A stretch of 64,000 nucleotides of DNA. Source: Labilibaculum euxinicum. Its GTDB lineage: Bacteria; Bacteroidota; Bacteroidia; Bacteroidales; Marinifilaceae. The notes beneath the pieces are model-generated. The model ran no database searches. It worked only from the letters and a program-made list of their open reading frames with translations, and was not told the DNA's origin. Location of the stretch: positions 248,001 through 312,000 of the forward strand of contig NZ_WTCR01000004.1 of NCBI RefSeq assembly GCF_009795715.1, given 5' to 3'. Positions 32,278 through 42,786 of this stretch are shown here, piece after piece (the stretch's first letter is position 1; the number at the start of each line of letters is the position of its first letter). A program made the position numbers and the translations under genes.

Positions 32278-33480
32278 TTAACTATTATTTCTTAGGTATC
32301 TTTTGCATTCGTTCCCCGAACGCTCTACACAATCTTCTAACGAGAGTCCGTTAAAATAATTGCCGGTTAGATAAACTCCTGCTTGTTCCGCCAATTTTTG
32401 AATTTCCTGAATTCGCTCTTTATGTCCCAAATCCAAAACCGGCAACCTGTGATTTGCCACAATTGTCTCATCCAAATCAGATTCATCAACACCAAGCATT
32501 TTAGCCATTAAAGCCACTTGTTCTTCTTTTCGGATACTATTTTCTTCGAAATGAAAAGCAAATCCTCTTGATTCTTTGTGCTCCATTACATCTCTTGTCA
32601 CCATCGAAAGACAAGACCCTTGCAAGGGAATAATAAAAGAAACCGGATCGAAGGACAATTTTTCCTTTGGCAGGACAACAGTTCTCGATAAAATATTTTT
32701 GGTTGTATATTCTTTCAGCTTAGCAGCCAAATCGGAATTAATCTCAGCAAGTAAACCTCCGGCAACCGATGGAGTTACAGCAAAAGCAATGTCTTTCGCG
32801 TTGAATTCTTCTCCTGATTCTGTTGTAACACTTACTTCATTCTCTTTTTGAACCGAAACCACTTTCTGCCCTGTAAGCAAAGTAATATTTTCTGTTTCGG
32901 CCAAAGCATTCATAAAACTTTGCATTCCCTTTTTCAGGATAAAGCTTTTAGGATGCCCTTTACTTTTTGTTTTCCTTCGTTTTAGGAAAAATTCTGCAGA
33001 AAAGTCATCAGCATTCTGAACAATTACTGCACTAAACATGCGATTAAAAACCTTGTCGTAGTTCTTTTTACCAACAATATTCCCAAAATATTCCTTCACC
33101 GTTTTGCCATCTCGTTTCGAGAAAAACAATTTTGGCCCGGATGTTAACAATTCCCATTTACTTACCCCCGACATGATTTTCTCGTGCCGGTCGGTAAACA
33201 CTTTCATTCCCACCTTGGCTCTTGGCTCAATACTTGGTTCCAATCCTGCAGACTGAATCAACGCAATCAAGTTTGTATAGGAAGCATAGAAAGTATGCGC
33301 TCCCATTTCCACCCAAAAATCATTTTTATCGTGGTAGTGAGTATTTAAACAACCGCCAATTCTATTATCACCTTCTAATACAAGAACTTGTTTTCCTTTT
33401 TGGGCAACTTGACAGGCGAGACTTAATCCGCTGATACCGGCGCCCACAACAATCATGTCGTATACTTTAGAATGGTTCAT
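32278..33480 (-). CDS. FAD-dependent protoporphyrinogen oxidase-like protein (HemY-like)
   Basis: The 400-residue protein begins MNHSKVYDMIVVGAGISGLSLACQV with the Rossmann GxGxxG dinucleotide-binding loop, then VLEGDNRIGGC and EMGAHTFYAS typical of the protoporphyrinogen-oxidase/amine-oxidase fold. The C-terminal VYLTGNYFNGLSLEDCVERS is the FAD-binding C-terminal motif of HemY/HemG2. ATG 33480 is preferred over a frame start at 33552, which would overlap the next gene. It is shorter than usual for HemY (450 or more), so the exact substrate is uncertain. It is in tandem with the DEAD-box helicase gene. Confidence 0.78.
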   Translation of the reverse strand: MNHSKVYDMIVVGAGISGLSLACQVAQKGKQVLVLEGDNRIGGCLNTHYHDKNDFWVEMGAHTFYASYTNLIALIQSAGLEPSIEPRAKVGMKVFTDRHEKIMSGVSKWELLTSGPKLFFSKRDGKTVKEYFGNIVGKKNYDKVFNRMFSAVIVQNADDFSAEFFLKRRKTKSKGHPKSFILKKGMQSFMNALAETENITLLTGQKVVSVQKENEVSVTTESGEEFNAKDIAFAVTPSVAGGLLAEINSDLAAKLKEYTTKNILSRTVVLPKEKLSFDPVSFIIPLQGSCLSMVTRDVMEHKESRGFAFHFEENSIRKEEQVALMAKMLGVDESDLDETIVANHRLPVLDLGHKERIQEIQKLAEQAGVYLTGNYFNGLSLEDCVERSGNECKRYLRNNS

Positions 33481-33499
33481 GATTTGGGTTCGTTTACGT

Positions 33500-34708
33500 T
33501 TATTTCTTTTTGAAATTCTTTTTCTTGAAAAATTTCTTCTTCCCGCCTCCACTATATGACTTTGGATTGTACTCAGGAGCTTCTCCTAATTCTACGGGCA
33601 CAGGAATTTTATAAACTGAGGATTCAATCAAATCTTCAATCTTTTTAAAATCGTTTTGATCTTTGGGCGTAATTAATGTAATTGCAACACCTTCGGTTTC
33701 GGCTCTCGCAGTTCGGCCAACTCTATGCACATAATCTTCCGCATCATGAGGCACATCAAAATTAATCACCAAGTCGATTGAATCGATATCAATTCCCCGG
33801 GCAATTATATCTGTGGCCACCAAAATCTGATACTTTCTGTTTTTGAAATCACGAAGAACATCTTCCCGTTCCTTTTGCTCCAAATCAGATTGAATCCCTG
33901 CGGCTTTAAATTTATGCCTTATTAGATCTTTGGTAATTGCTTTTACATTCAACTTTGTAGCAGAAAAAATAATAATACTCTTAATATCCTTGTCTCTTAA
34001 CAAATGATTTATCAAAGGTATTTTTTGCTCAGGATAAAGCATATATGCCGCTTGCAAAACTCCTTCGGCTGGTTTAGAAATGGCAATATTGATGCTCTCA
34101 GGATTATTCATCATAGTTCCTGCCAATTCGCGAATTTTAGATGGCATAGTAGCCGAAAACATTAAATTCTGACGCTCTTTCGGCAAATGACCAATAATTT
34201 GCATTAAATCGTCAAAGAACCCCATATCGAGCATTCTATCCGCCTCATCTAAAATTAAATGCTTTAATTTAGATGTGTTTACATAGCCCAGACTCAAATG
34301 AGAAATCATTCGGCCGGGAGTGGCGATTACAATATCAGCGCCTTCCATTAATCCCTTTTTCTGCTGATCCCAAACTGAAGAGTCTCCACCTCCATAAACC
34401 GAAAGCGATGTAATCGATACGAAATAGCCAAAACCTTCCATTTGCTGATCAATTTGCATCGCCAGTTCACGGGTTGGCACTAAAATTAAAGTGCTAAAAC
34501 CATCAATTTTATTCTTTTGTATTTTATCCATTATTGGCAGCAAATAGGCTGCGGTTTTTCCGGTACCTGTCTGTGCACAACAAATTAAATCCTTATTGTC
34601 GATGATTTGCGGTATAGCAAGTTCCTGAACAGGAGAAGGAGTTTCGAACCCCATGGCTGCAAGCCCGTCCATTAATTCAGGTGTAAAGTTAAATTCTGAA
34701 AACTTCAA
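33500..34708 (-). CDS. DEAD-box RNA helicase (RhlE/SrmB type)
   Basis: The 402-residue protein has the full set of DEAD-box motifs: Q motif FETPSPVQELAIPQI, Walker A AQTGTGKTAAY, PTRELA, DEADRMLDMGF, SATMP, VATDIIARGIDID and HRVGRTARAE. A short lysine-rich tail (GGGKKKFFKKKNFKKK) follows, as in RhlE-type enzymes that act on ribosome assembly or RNA turnover. The gene start follows a 124-nt AT-rich spacer. It ends 20 nt upstream of the HemY-like start, which suggests co-transcription without a functional link. Confidence 0.95.
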   Translation of the reverse strand: MKFSEFNFTPELMDGLAAMGFETPSPVQELAIPQIIDNKDLICCAQTGTGKTAAYLLPIMDKIQKNKIDGFSTLILVPTRELAMQIDQQMEGFGYFVSITSLSVYGGGDSSVWDQQKKGLMEGADIVIATPGRMISHLSLGYVNTSKLKHLILDEADRMLDMGFFDDLMQIIGHLPKERQNLMFSATMPSKIRELAGTMMNNPESINIAISKPAEGVLQAAYMLYPEQKIPLINHLLRDKDIKSIIIFSATKLNVKAITKDLIRHKFKAAGIQSDLEQKEREDVLRDFKNRKYQILVATDIIARGIDIDSIDLVINFDVPHDAEDYVHRVGRTARAETEGVAITLITPKDQNDFKKIEDLIESSVYKIPVPVELGEAPEYNPKSYSGGGKKKFFKKKNFKKK

Positions 34709-34832
34709 TTTTTTTTGATTTACTTATTGATTACTGGATTTTCAAATTTGAAAACCAACTAAATATCAAGCGACAGGGAAGATACAAAAAACTGATAATT
34801 CTGTTACTAATTCCTCTGTGAAAATATTTATA

Positions 34833-36020
34833 CTACTCTACATATAAAACCAGTCCTTTCAGGTACTCTCCCTCTGGATGGTATATGTTTACAGGATGAT
34901 CTGCCGGTTGTGTTAACTGATGAAGAATCCGTACCGTTCTTCCGGCACTCGCAGCCGCAGCAAAAATGGCTTTTCTAAAATCCTCCTTACTTACCGCCTG
35001 CGAACAAGAAAAAGTAAATAGGATTCCACCACTCCTTATCTGTTCGAAACCTATTGTATTTAATCGTTTGTATCCTTTTAAAGCATTCGCGAGCACATTT
35101 TTGTGTTTGGCAAAAGCAGGCGGATCCAGTACAATTAAATCGTATTTTCCTGCTGATCGATCCAAATATTTGAATGCATCCTCCGAAAATGCCTCATGAC
35201 GGGAATCTCCGGGGAAATTTAATTCAACATTTTCTTTTGTAATCTCAATAGCCCGTGCCGAACTGTCTACAGAATGCACCAAGTCTGCACCTCCACGCAT
35301 TGCATAAAAGGAGAACCCTCCGGTATAGCAAAACATATTCAGCACCGATCGTCCTTTCGAGTATTGCTCCAAAAGACTTCTATTCTCCCGCTGATCAATG
35401 AAAAATCCTGTTTTTTGTCCTTTTAACCAATCAACATTGAATTTTAATCCATTCTCTAAAGCAACAAACGAATCTGTATTTCCATACAAATATTCATTCT
35501 TTGGTTCTATTCCTGATTTAAAAGGAATTGTTCCTTCCGATTTATCGTAAACAGCTTTTAAATCGTCACCCAAAACGGCTAATAACGCTTTCGCAATTTC
35601 TTCGCGATGCAAATACATCCCAACCGAATGACATTGAATTACAGCAGTTCCTGCATAAAAATCGATGATTAATCCAGATAACCCATCTCCCTCGCCATGC
35701 ACCAAACGACAAACATTATTATCTGCAGTTCCATACAAACCAATTGCTTTTCTCATTTTGCAGGCCGATTCGAATTTTCCCACCCAAAAATCAAGATTGA
35801 TCTCTACTTTTTCGAAGGAAATAATTCTCACCACAATTGATCCAATGGCAATATGCCCGATCCCTAAAAACTCTTCTCTTGCCGAATAAACAGCAACCAA
35901 ATCTCCTTCTTCCAGCCCTTCGTCCACTCTACTTACCGCTCCCGAAAAAATCCAGGGATGAAATCGTTTAATAGAATGTTCTTTCCCTTGCTTAAGGATA
36001 ACTTTTGGATAATTTATCAT
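34833..36020 (-). CDS. RlmI-like 23S rRNA (m5C) methyltransferase
   Basis: The 395-residue protein has an N-terminal PUA domain (about 1-75, LKQGKEHSIKRFHPWIFSGAVSR) and a RsmC/RlmI-type SAM methyltransferase: LNMFCYTGGFSFYAMRGGA (about 228-246), DPPAFAKHKN (about 300-309) and a FSCSQAV catalytic region. The conserved GQKTGFFIDQREN segment is present. By family it would methylate a cytosine of 23S rRNA, although the enzyme could belong to the related RlmI/RlmK group. It stands alone, with short spacers to its same-strand neighbours. Confidence 0.92.
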   Translation of the reverse strand: MINYPKVILKQGKEHSIKRFHPWIFSGAVSRVDEGLEEGDLVAVYSAREEFLGIGHIAIGSIVVRIISFEKVEINLDFWVGKFESACKMRKAIGLYGTADNNVCRLVHGEGDGLSGLIIDFYAGTAVIQCHSVGMYLHREEIAKALLAVLGDDLKAVYDKSEGTIPFKSGIEPKNEYLYGNTDSFVALENGLKFNVDWLKGQKTGFFIDQRENRSLLEQYSKGRSVLNMFCYTGGFSFYAMRGGADLVHSVDSSARAIEITKENVELNFPGDSRHEAFSEDAFKYLDRSAGKYDLIVLDPPAFAKHKNVLANALKGYKRLNTIGFEQIRSGGILFTFSCSQAVSKEDFRKAIFAAAASAGRTVRILHQLTQPADHPVNIYHPEGEYLKGLVLYVE

Positions 36021-36170
36021 TTTGGAAATTTCTTTTCTTTTTGAACAGAGAGAAATCTAATCGGAAAAATAATTTTCCCCGCCGATTCTCTCTTTAAAAA
36101 TAACAATTCAAACTTTTATAATTCAGGACAGATACTAAATGAAGAATTCTCTTAATTAAAGTTTTGTTTA

Positions 36171-36755
36171 CTATGCTATTGAAGCCTTTAATTTTTCGAA
36201 TATTTTAAGGGATACCCAAGCATCGGTAGCTGCATATTTTAATTGTCCGGAACTTAGCTCTTCAGCTTCCCAGTTGGAAACCTGCTGGCGCTTCGAGATT
36301 CTGAAATTAAGAACAATAGCTGACAGCTTTTTCAGAGAATAACTTTCAATCCCAAATTTTGAGACATATTCCTGCAACTCAAGAAAACCGTTGGCATCAA
36401 AATCATTCAATTTTTGCAACCCCCGAATATCATCTTTTATAGCTGCCCCAACTTTCATAATTTTGGGATCAGCAAGAAGATCAAGCAATTGCTCAGGCAA
36501 TCCTATTTTATTTATCCTGAAAAGGAAAGTCTTGGAATTAGCCGCCAACTGCAGCAAAGCTACATCGTTGACTCTTCCCTTTTTAAATGACGGTCGCGTT
36601 TCTGTATCGAATCCCAAAATTGGAAATTTTTTCAAATACTGAACAGCATTATCCAATTCCATGTCTTGATCGACCAGAACAATTTCACCATCAAAGCCCT
36701 GCAATGGCAATTCGTTTACTTCTTCCTTTGTAATTGATTTTTGAAATGGTAACAT
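36171..36755 (-). CDS. DEDDy 3'-5' exonuclease domain protein
   Basis: The 194-residue protein has an RNase D/WRN-type exonuclease core: ILGFDTETRPSF (motif I, about 47-58), ATNSK-type motif with IKDDIRGLQKLNDF (motif II), and YAATDAWVSLKIFEKL (motif III, Tyr-x3-Asp). It lacks the HRDC domain of RNase D. Stand-alone proteins of this kind degrade single-stranded RNA or DNA 3' ends; the substrate is unknown. It is in tandem with the DUF5063 gene 43 nt upstream. Confidence 0.9.
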   Translation of the reverse strand: MLPFQKSITKEEVNELPLQGFDGEIVLVDQDMELDNAVQYLKKFPILGFDTETRPSFKKGRVNDVALLQLAANSKTFLFRINKIGLPEQLLDLLADPKIMKVGAAIKDDIRGLQKLNDFDANGFLELQEYVSKFGIESYSLKKLSAIVLNFRISKRQQVSNWEAEELSSGQLKYAATDAWVSLKIFEKLKASIA

Positions 36756-36798
36756 CTATTACTCTTTTTCTAAGGAAAACATGAATTTATTTTCCCAT

Positions 36799-37428
36799 CT
36801 ATTGATCCTCTTCTCCCCATTCTCTTTTCCTCTGCGAAAAGATTGAGTTACTTAAGTCGATATTATCTAATTTGGAGCGATCAGAATCTTCAATCTCCTC
36901 ATCAAGATTTTCGTTTTTTGCCATCAAATTATGAATTGACCGCAATGAATTTACTAAATTCTGTCCCCAATGTTGATAGAAACTATTATTTAGATCCCAC
37001 AATGCCTCGTTCATCACATCCATTGTGCCAATTCTGTAGGAGGTAAGAAAATCTTTTACATCCTGATAAATATCGGCAAAATTTTCTGATATAGAAGCAA
37101 TAACTGGTGTTTCACTATATTCCATATCTTCTTCGAACACTTCAAGATACTGATCGTGAGCACCCATTTTTGACTGAACCGAAGAATGAATAAATTCCCA
37201 ATCCGACTCAGAAACAAATTTTTCAATCTCTTCCTCTAAGTCTGTTTCGTTTTTAGGCAGCAAACATGCCTTTAGGTAAAGCAAAGGCAATAACTTCTGA
37301 GCTGTTTCAATAAATTCAATCTTTGATATCTTAGCACAGTTTTCCAACAGCAAACAAAATTCATTGGCAACTGCTACAAACTCGATAACATTTTTTGAAT
37401 AAACAATATGGTCAAACTGATCTTTCAT
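36799..37428 (-). CDS. DUF5063 domain protein
   Basis: The 209-residue helical, acidic protein begins MKDQFDHIVYSKNVIEFVAVANEFCLLLEN and contains LPLLYLKACLLPK and SENFADIYQDVKDFLTSYRIGTMDVMNEALWDLNNSFYQHWGQ, which fit DUF5063 as found across Bacteroidota. No signal peptide or catalytic motif is seen. It sits between a second recQ-like gene (100 nt upstream) and the DEDDy exonuclease (43 nt downstream) on the same strand. A DNA-metabolism link is therefore possible but unproven. Confidence 0.8.
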   Translation of the reverse strand: MKDQFDHIVYSKNVIEFVAVANEFCLLLENCAKISKIEFIETAQKLLPLLYLKACLLPKNETDLEEEIEKFVSESDWEFIHSSVQSKMGAHDQYLEVFEEDMEYSETPVIASISENFADIYQDVKDFLTSYRIGTMDVMNEALWDLNNSFYQHWGQNLVNSLRSIHNLMAKNENLDEEIEDSDRSKLDNIDLSNSIFSQRKREWGEEDQ

Positions 37429-37527
37429 CTTCTATCTAATACTATAAGCATGCAAAAATAACAAGATTTTACGAATATTTGGCAGAATAGTAATATACTA
37501 CTGCTTATAAAAGAATAAAAACAAGAG

Positions 37528-39435
37528 TTAAAAGGAGATATAACGAACACGATTGCCATCTAAGGACTCAAGCTCTTCATTGTCTTTCAAAAAACGAATC
37601 ACCTCCAAAACAGATTCTTCCGAGTATTTCGACACTTTAATAATCTCATCAACACATAAAGTTTCCTTGCCCAATGTGGCGCAAATTTCATTATAAATCT
37701 TAGCAAACTCGTCCTTGCTTAAGTCATTTCCTTCCGCCTCTTTGCAAATATCACACTGCCCACATTCAGGAGCATATTTTTGTCCGAAATACTCCAACAA
37801 ATATTTCGACCGACAAATGGTTGTTGTTTCAGCGTAATTAATTACTGCATTAATTTTCTGAGATAAATTTTCCTTCCGATCCTGATAAACTTCTTTCGTA
37901 AACTTTATAAAATTGAGTGGTAATCGTTCCTGTGTATAAATAATAAACGGTGTCTTTTTTCTTGGAATGTATTGAATCACCTTGTATTTCGATAATTCTT
38001 TCAAATAAGAAATAATTAACTCCTTGGAAGTTTTTATACGTTTTGCCAGCAAATCTATATTAACTGGAACAAAATCGGTAAATAAACCGGTAAAAGACCG
38101 AAGAAGAACTTTTATAAACGCATCAAAATCTTTATTGGCCACCTGAAATTTATACAAATCATCTCTTTCAATTCGAAAATGTATTCTCGATTCGTGTTCC
38201 AAATCATCTGTAAGCTCTAAATATCCAGCTCTTTGCAAAACCTTTAAACTATTAAAAGCCTGAAGCACATTAAATTTAAAATTATGGCAAAACAAAGCTA
38301 AATCGAAATCGAAAACTGCATCCTTTCCAGCCCCCTCGGCAACCTGCAAAAAGTTCCCCACCGATTGATATACTCTTTTAATCGTATCTTTTTCAGGAAA
38401 AGAAGTAGAAATCCGTTTCAACAATTGTACTCTGTCAGGCTTCGAATACAGCAATACAGCAAAGGCTTTTTTCCCATCGCGACCGGCACGACCCGCCTCC
38501 TGAAAATAAGCCTCCAGCGAATCAGGCAAATCCATATGAACTACAGTTCTCACATCGGCTTTATCAATTCCCATTCCGAAAGCATTGGTCGCAACCATAA
38601 CCTGAAAAATGCCCCTTTTCCATCTGTCCTGACGGAAATCCTTCACCTCATTTGATAAGCCGGCATGATAATATTCCGCCCTAATATTGTTTGTTTTTAA
38701 AAAATCGGCTAATTCTTTACTCCTTTTTCTGCTTCGAACATATACAACCGAACTCCCCCTCTGCTTGCTGAATATTTTAAGCAGATATCTCTTTTTATCT
38801 TCAACCTCCCTAACCAGATAAATTAAATTCTTGCGTTCAAAACTCTTTCGAAAAACGTTCTTCTCCTTAAATCCCAGTTTATCCTGAATATCATTAACCA
38901 CATCAGGGGTTGCCGTGGCTGTTAAAGCCAAAACCGGCACTTCGGGAAGCAACTCCCGCAAGTGTGTGATTTTTAAGTAAGCAGGCCGAAAATCATAACC
39001 CCATTGCGATATACAATGCGATTCATCAACAGCAATCAGGCAAACATTCATCTGCCTTAATTTTATCTGAAATAAATCTGAACCTATCCGCTCGGGCGAG
39101 ATATACAGAAACTTAATATTGCCGAATAAACATTTATCCAGAATAATTTCAATTTCTTTATGTGTCAATCCTGAATACAGAAGTTCAGCCTTAATGCCTT
39201 TGTCTTTTAGGTTTTGCACCTGATCTTTCATTAGAGCTACCAGAGGAGAAACAACAAGGCATATCCCTTCCATTGCCAATGCCGGAATCTGAAAAGTTAA
39301 TGACTTCCCTCCTCCTGTTGGCATTAAACCAAGCGTATCCTTCCCCTCTGCAACAGATTTAATAATCTCATCCTGCAAAGGCCGGAAACCTACATAGCCC
39401 CAATATTTTTTTAGAATCCCGTTAAAACGATCCAT
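37528..39435 (-). CDS. RecQ-family DNA helicase lacking HRDC
   Basis: The 635-residue protein shares the start of RecQ (LKKYWGYVGFRPLQDEIIKSV), Walker A TGGGKS (about 40-45), DESH box with CISQWGYDFRPAYL, and motif VI QEAGRAGRDG. Zinc-binding cysteines follow (CRSKYLLEYFGQ, CGQCDIC, near residues 545-575), then a short winged-helix-like tail. It lacks the C-terminal HRDC domain of the RecQ at 8948, making it a second, shorter RecQ of the kind common in Bacteroidota. It probably unwinds repair intermediates. It is divergent from guaB. Confidence 0.94.
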   Translation of the reverse strand: MDRFNGILKKYWGYVGFRPLQDEIIKSVAEGKDTLGLMPTGGGKSLTFQIPALAMEGICLVVSPLVALMKDQVQNLKDKGIKAELLYSGLTHKEIEIILDKCLFGNIKFLYISPERIGSDLFQIKLRQMNVCLIAVDESHCISQWGYDFRPAYLKITHLRELLPEVPVLALTATATPDVVNDIQDKLGFKEKNVFRKSFERKNLIYLVREVEDKKRYLLKIFSKQRGSSVVYVRSRKRSKELADFLKTNNIRAEYYHAGLSNEVKDFRQDRWKRGIFQVMVATNAFGMGIDKADVRTVVHMDLPDSLEAYFQEAGRAGRDGKKAFAVLLYSKPDRVQLLKRISTSFPEKDTIKRVYQSVGNFLQVAEGAGKDAVFDFDLALFCHNFKFNVLQAFNSLKVLQRAGYLELTDDLEHESRIHFRIERDDLYKFQVANKDFDAFIKVLLRSFTGLFTDFVPVNIDLLAKRIKTSKELIISYLKELSKYKVIQYIPRKKTPFIIYTQERLPLNFIKFTKEVYQDRKENLSQKINAVINYAETTTICRSKYLLEYFGQKYAPECGQCDICKEAEGNDLSKDEFAKIYNEICATLGKETLCVDEIIKVSKYSEESVLEVIRFLKDNEELESLDGNRVRYISF

Positions 39436-39614
39436 CGAACTGAATTACAAGTGATTTGATTAAAAAAACATGATTTTGAAAGATAAATAACAAATTAAAA
39501 ATAGTAACTTTTGAAATGAATCAACTAATTAACACTTTTTAGAATTCAGAACAATCTCTGTTCCACTATTTTTTTGTAATTTCGCATGCAATTTAAATCT
39601 AAAATTATTGCATA

Positions 39615-41084
39615 ATGTCATTTGTTTCTGATAAAATTATTTCTGACGGCCTGACTTTTGATGATGTACTTTTAGTTCCTGCATACTCGGAAGTATTACC
39701 TAGAGATGTAAATCTAAAAACCCGTTTCACCCGTAATATTACTCTGAACACTCCAATTGTATCAGCTGCAATGGATACTGTAACCGAATCGGCTTTAGCC
39801 ATCTCTATTGCCCGTGAAGGTGGGATTGGCGTTATCCACAAAAATATGAGTATTAAATCTCAGGCCAAACAGGTTATGACTGTGAAGAGAGCAGAAAATG
39901 GGATGATTTATGATCCTATCACTATTGCTTCCTACAAAACAGTTAAAGATGCATTGGTATTAATGAAAGAATTTAAAATTGGCGGCATTCCTGTTGTCGA
40001 ATCAGACAAATCATTAAAAGGTATTGTAACCAATCGTGATCTTCGTTTCGAGTTGGATATGGATCGCCCTATTTCTGAAATAATGACCAAAGAAAATCTG
40101 GTGACGACTTCGGTTTCAACCGACCTCGAAAAGGCAGCAGCAATTCTTCAGGCCTATAAAATTGAGAAATTACCAGTAATTGATTCCGACAATAAATTAA
40201 TTGGTCTGGTTACTTATAAAGATATCACCAAAGCAAAAGACAAGCCTTTGGCATGTAAAGATGAAAAAGGGAGACTGAGAGTGGCCGCTGCTGTAGGTGT
40301 TTCCGGCGATACTCTCGACAGAATTGAAGCATTGGTGCATGCAAATGCCGATGCAATTATTATCGATACAGCTCACGGACACACAAAAGGTGTAGCCGAT
40401 CTGCTTAAAATTGCGAAAAAAAGATTTCCCGACATGCAGTTTGTTGTTGGAAACATTGCAACTCCTGAAGCCGCTTTATTTTTAGTTGAAGCAGGTGCTG
40501 ATGCTGTAAAAGTTGGGATTGGTCCTGGTTCTATTTGCACCACACGTGTAATTGCAGGTGTTGGTGTTCCTCAGCTTACCGCGATTTATGAAATTGCAAA
40601 AGCCCTTGAAGGAACAGGTGTTCCTGTTATTGCAGATGGTGGTTTACGTTACTCCGGTGATATTGTAAAAGCAATTGCTGCCGGTGCAGATTCAATTATG
40701 GCAGGTTCTTTATTTGCAGGTGTTGAAGAATCTCCGGGAGAAACGATCATTTACAATGGTCGTAAATTTAAATCGTACCGAGGTATGGGATCCATTGAAG
40801 CCATGCAGCAAGGATCAAAAGACCGTTACTTTCAGGATGCTGAAGATGATATTAAAAAATTAGTTCCGGAAGGAATTGTAGCCCGTGTACCTTATAAAGG
40901 AACCCTTTATGAAGTTATCTATCAATTGGTAGGCGGACTAAGAGCCGGAATGGGTTATTGTGGTGCTCCTAATATCGAAGCACTTCACAATGCTAAATTT
41001 GTAAAAATAACTGCTTCGGGAATGGCAGAAAGTCATCCTCATGATGTTGCAATTACCCGCGAAGCTCCAAATTACAGCAGATAG
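39615..41084 (+). CDS. guaB: IMP dehydrogenase
   Basis: The 489-residue enzyme shows the full IMPDH layout: N-terminal barrel start ([17 protein letters not shown]), two CBS domains (about 100-205, regulatory), the catalytic loop [11 protein letters not shown] with Cys308, [24 protein letters not shown], the RYF-type segment [10 protein letters not shown], and the flap region [10 protein letters not shown]. It oxidises IMP to XMP with NAD in the rate-limiting step of guanine nucleotide synthesis. It is divergent from recQ and ends just before a terminator (41101-41137). Confidence 0.97.
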   Translation: MSFVSDKIISDGLTFDDVLLVPAYSEVLPRDVNLKTRFTRNITLNTPIVSAAMDTVTESALAISIAREGGIGVIHKNMSIKSQAKQVMTVKRAENGMIYDPITIASYKTVKDALVLMKEFKIGGIPVVESDKSLKGIVTNRDLRFELDMDRPISEIMTKENLVTTSVSTDLEKAAAILQAYKIEKLPVIDSDNKLIGLVTYKDITKAKDKPLACKDEKGRLRVAAAVGVSGDTLDRIEALVHANADAIIIDTAHGHTKGVADLLKIAKKRFPDMQFVVGNIATPEAALFLVEAGADAVKVGIGPGSICTTRVIAGVGVPQLTAIYEIAKALEGTGVPVIADGGLRYSGDIVKAIAAGADSIMAGSLFAGVEESPGETIIYNGRKFKSYRGMGSIEAMQQGSKDRYFQDAEDDIKKLVPEGIVARVPYKGTLYEVIYQLVGGLRAGMGYCGAPNIEALHNAKFVKITASGMAESHPHDVAITREAPNYSR

Positions 41085-41100
41085 TCATATCTGATATTTC

Positions 41101-41137
41101 ATGATAGCCTGTCGCGTACAAGTTATCATTTTTTTTG
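41101..41137 (+). terminator. Terminator-like hairpin after guaB
   Basis: ATGATA (41101-41106) pairs with TATCAT (41124-41129), with additional TGT/ACA pairs inside the loop, and is followed by T8. The stem is weak, but the T-tract is strong. It separates guaB from the SurA-like gene at 41167. Confidence 0.6.
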
Positions 41138-41166
41138 CGGTTCAATGATCACATTAAATCTGCTAA

Positions 41167-42786
41167 ATGAAGAGAGTATTCTTTTATCTATCAATAATGC
41201 TGTGTTGCCAAATGGCAAGCTTTGGACAATCACATCCAACAGATACTCTTTTTACAATAAACAATATTCCTTTCTCTTCTCAGGAGTTTAAAGAACTATA
41301 CCAGGCAAACAATCAGTTATCTATAGAAGAAGCTCTGAATCTTTACATCCTGTTTCAGGTTAAATTAGCCGAGGCAAAAAGGTTAAGAATTGATACACTT
41401 CCCGAAGTAAAACACGAGTTACAAATCAGCAGAGACGTTGCCCTTAACTCGTTTCTTTATCCTACAGTTATAACCGAAGAAAAAATCCAGGAAGCTTTCA
41501 ACCGGATCCAATACTTTCTTAAAGCGAGACATATTTTAGTGAAAATCAGCAAACTAGATAACGACACGCTTGTCGCTTATCAGAAAGCACAGGAGGTTTA
41601 TCAGGATCTGCTACAAGGAAAATCATTTAAAAAAACAGCACGAAAAAATTCGGATGATCAGTCTGTAAAAGAAAACAATGGAGAATTAGGTTATTTTACC
41701 GCGTTTGACATGGAATACCGGTTTGAATCTGCTGCTTACAAATTGAAGGTCGGCGAATTTTCGAAACCCGTAAGAACACAATTTGGATACCATATAATTC
41801 AAATTCTGGAAAAAATACCAAATCCTGGAAAAGTAAAAATCAGACACATACTACTCGAGTATCAACCTGAAAATGAATCGGAAATAAAACAAAAAATTGA
41901 TTCGCTTTATACAATACTTATGAAAGGTGCTGATTTCGCACAATTAGCAAAAAATTATTCCGAAGATAAAAGATCAGCTCCATCAGGAGGCATTCTTCCT
42001 TGGTTCGGATTATTTGAAACACACCCAAAAATTGAAAAAACAGCATTTCAATTAAAAGAAATTGGAGAAATATCGAAACCCGTTAAAACCAATTTCGGAT
42101 ATCATATTTTACAATTAACCGATAAAAAAAACTACTCTTCATTAGACGATTGCAGAGAAGAAATTCAACGACTAATTGCATCAGATAGTCGTTCAAAACT
42201 AAGTACTGAAGAATTGATTGCTAAAATCAAAAAAGACTATCAATTTAAAGAAAACAGAGAGCTTCTTTCTAATTTTTATTCCATTTTAGATTATGCCTAT
42301 GCTGATTTATGGGAGCCACTTTTCACAATAGACGGAAAGAAATATACCCAGGAAGATTTTGCAAATTATCTTAGCCAGCAGGCATCTAAGGATATTTATG
42401 AAAATTTTATAGAATACATCAACCGAATTTACGATAATTTCTCAAACAATAGTATCTTAGCCTTTTACAAAAATCAGTTACTTGAGAGCAATACCGATCT
42501 CATAAATCTGATTCAAAATTATGAAAACAGAGTGTTGGTTTTGGGCATTACAAAACAAAAAGTTTGGTTGCCGGCAAAACAAAATAATAAAGGTTTGATG
42601 GAATTCTATCAAAACCAAATAAATAGGTACAACAACAATGTTGATTTTGAAAGTATTAAACAAGAGGTCACTTCTGATTACAAAATGTATTTAAAAGAAG
42701 TTTGGGAAGATCAATTGCGAAACAATTACAAAATTGAAATCTCACAATCAACATTAAACAAAATTGTTCAACAACAAAATGACTAA
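41167..42786 (+). CDS. Periplasmic SurA-like peptidyl-prolyl isomerase with two parvulin domains
   Basis: The 539-residue protein has a signal peptide (MKRVFFYLSIMLCCQMASFGQ) and a SurA-N-like helical domain. Two parvulin domains follow: about 115-225 (FLKARHILVKISKLD ... FGYHIIQILEK) and about 225-335 (KVKIRHILLEYQPEN ... FGYHILQLTDKKNY), each with the GG(E/I)L(G/P)-type loop. A C-terminal helical region follows. It probably chaperones outer-membrane proteins during periplasmic transit. Its last codons overlap the start of the next gene, and three chaperone-like genes run in tandem. Confidence 0.9.
   Translation: MKRVFFYLSIMLCCQMASFGQSHPTDTLFTINNIPFSSQEFKELYQANNQLSIEEALNLYILFQVKLAEAKRLRIDTLPEVKHELQISRDVALNSFLYPTVITEEKIQEAFNRIQYFLKARHILVKISKLDNDTLVAYQKAQEVYQDLLQGKSFKKTARKNSDDQSVKENNGELGYFTAFDMEYRFESAAYKLKVGEFSKPVRTQFGYHIIQILEKIPNPGKVKIRHILLEYQPENESEIKQKIDSLYTILMKGADFAQLAKNYSEDKRSAPSGGILPWFGLFETHPKIEKTAFQLKEIGEISKPVKTNFGYHILQLTDKKNYSSLDDCREEIQRLIASDSRSKLSTEELIAKIKKDYQFKENRELLSNFYSILDYAYADLWEPLFTIDGKKYTQEDFANYLSQQASKDIYENFIEYINRIYDNFSNNSILAFYKNQLLESNTDLINLIQNYENRVLVLGITKQKVWLPAKQNNKGLMEFYQNQINRYNNNVDFESIKQEVTSDYKMYLKEVWEDQLRNNYKIEISQSTLNKIVQQQND

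Noticed and set aside
37528-39435. Second RecQ as a possible defence or mobile gene.
   Set aside because: Two RecQ forms, with and without HRDC, are ordinary in Bacteroidota, and the neighbourhood is housekeeping.
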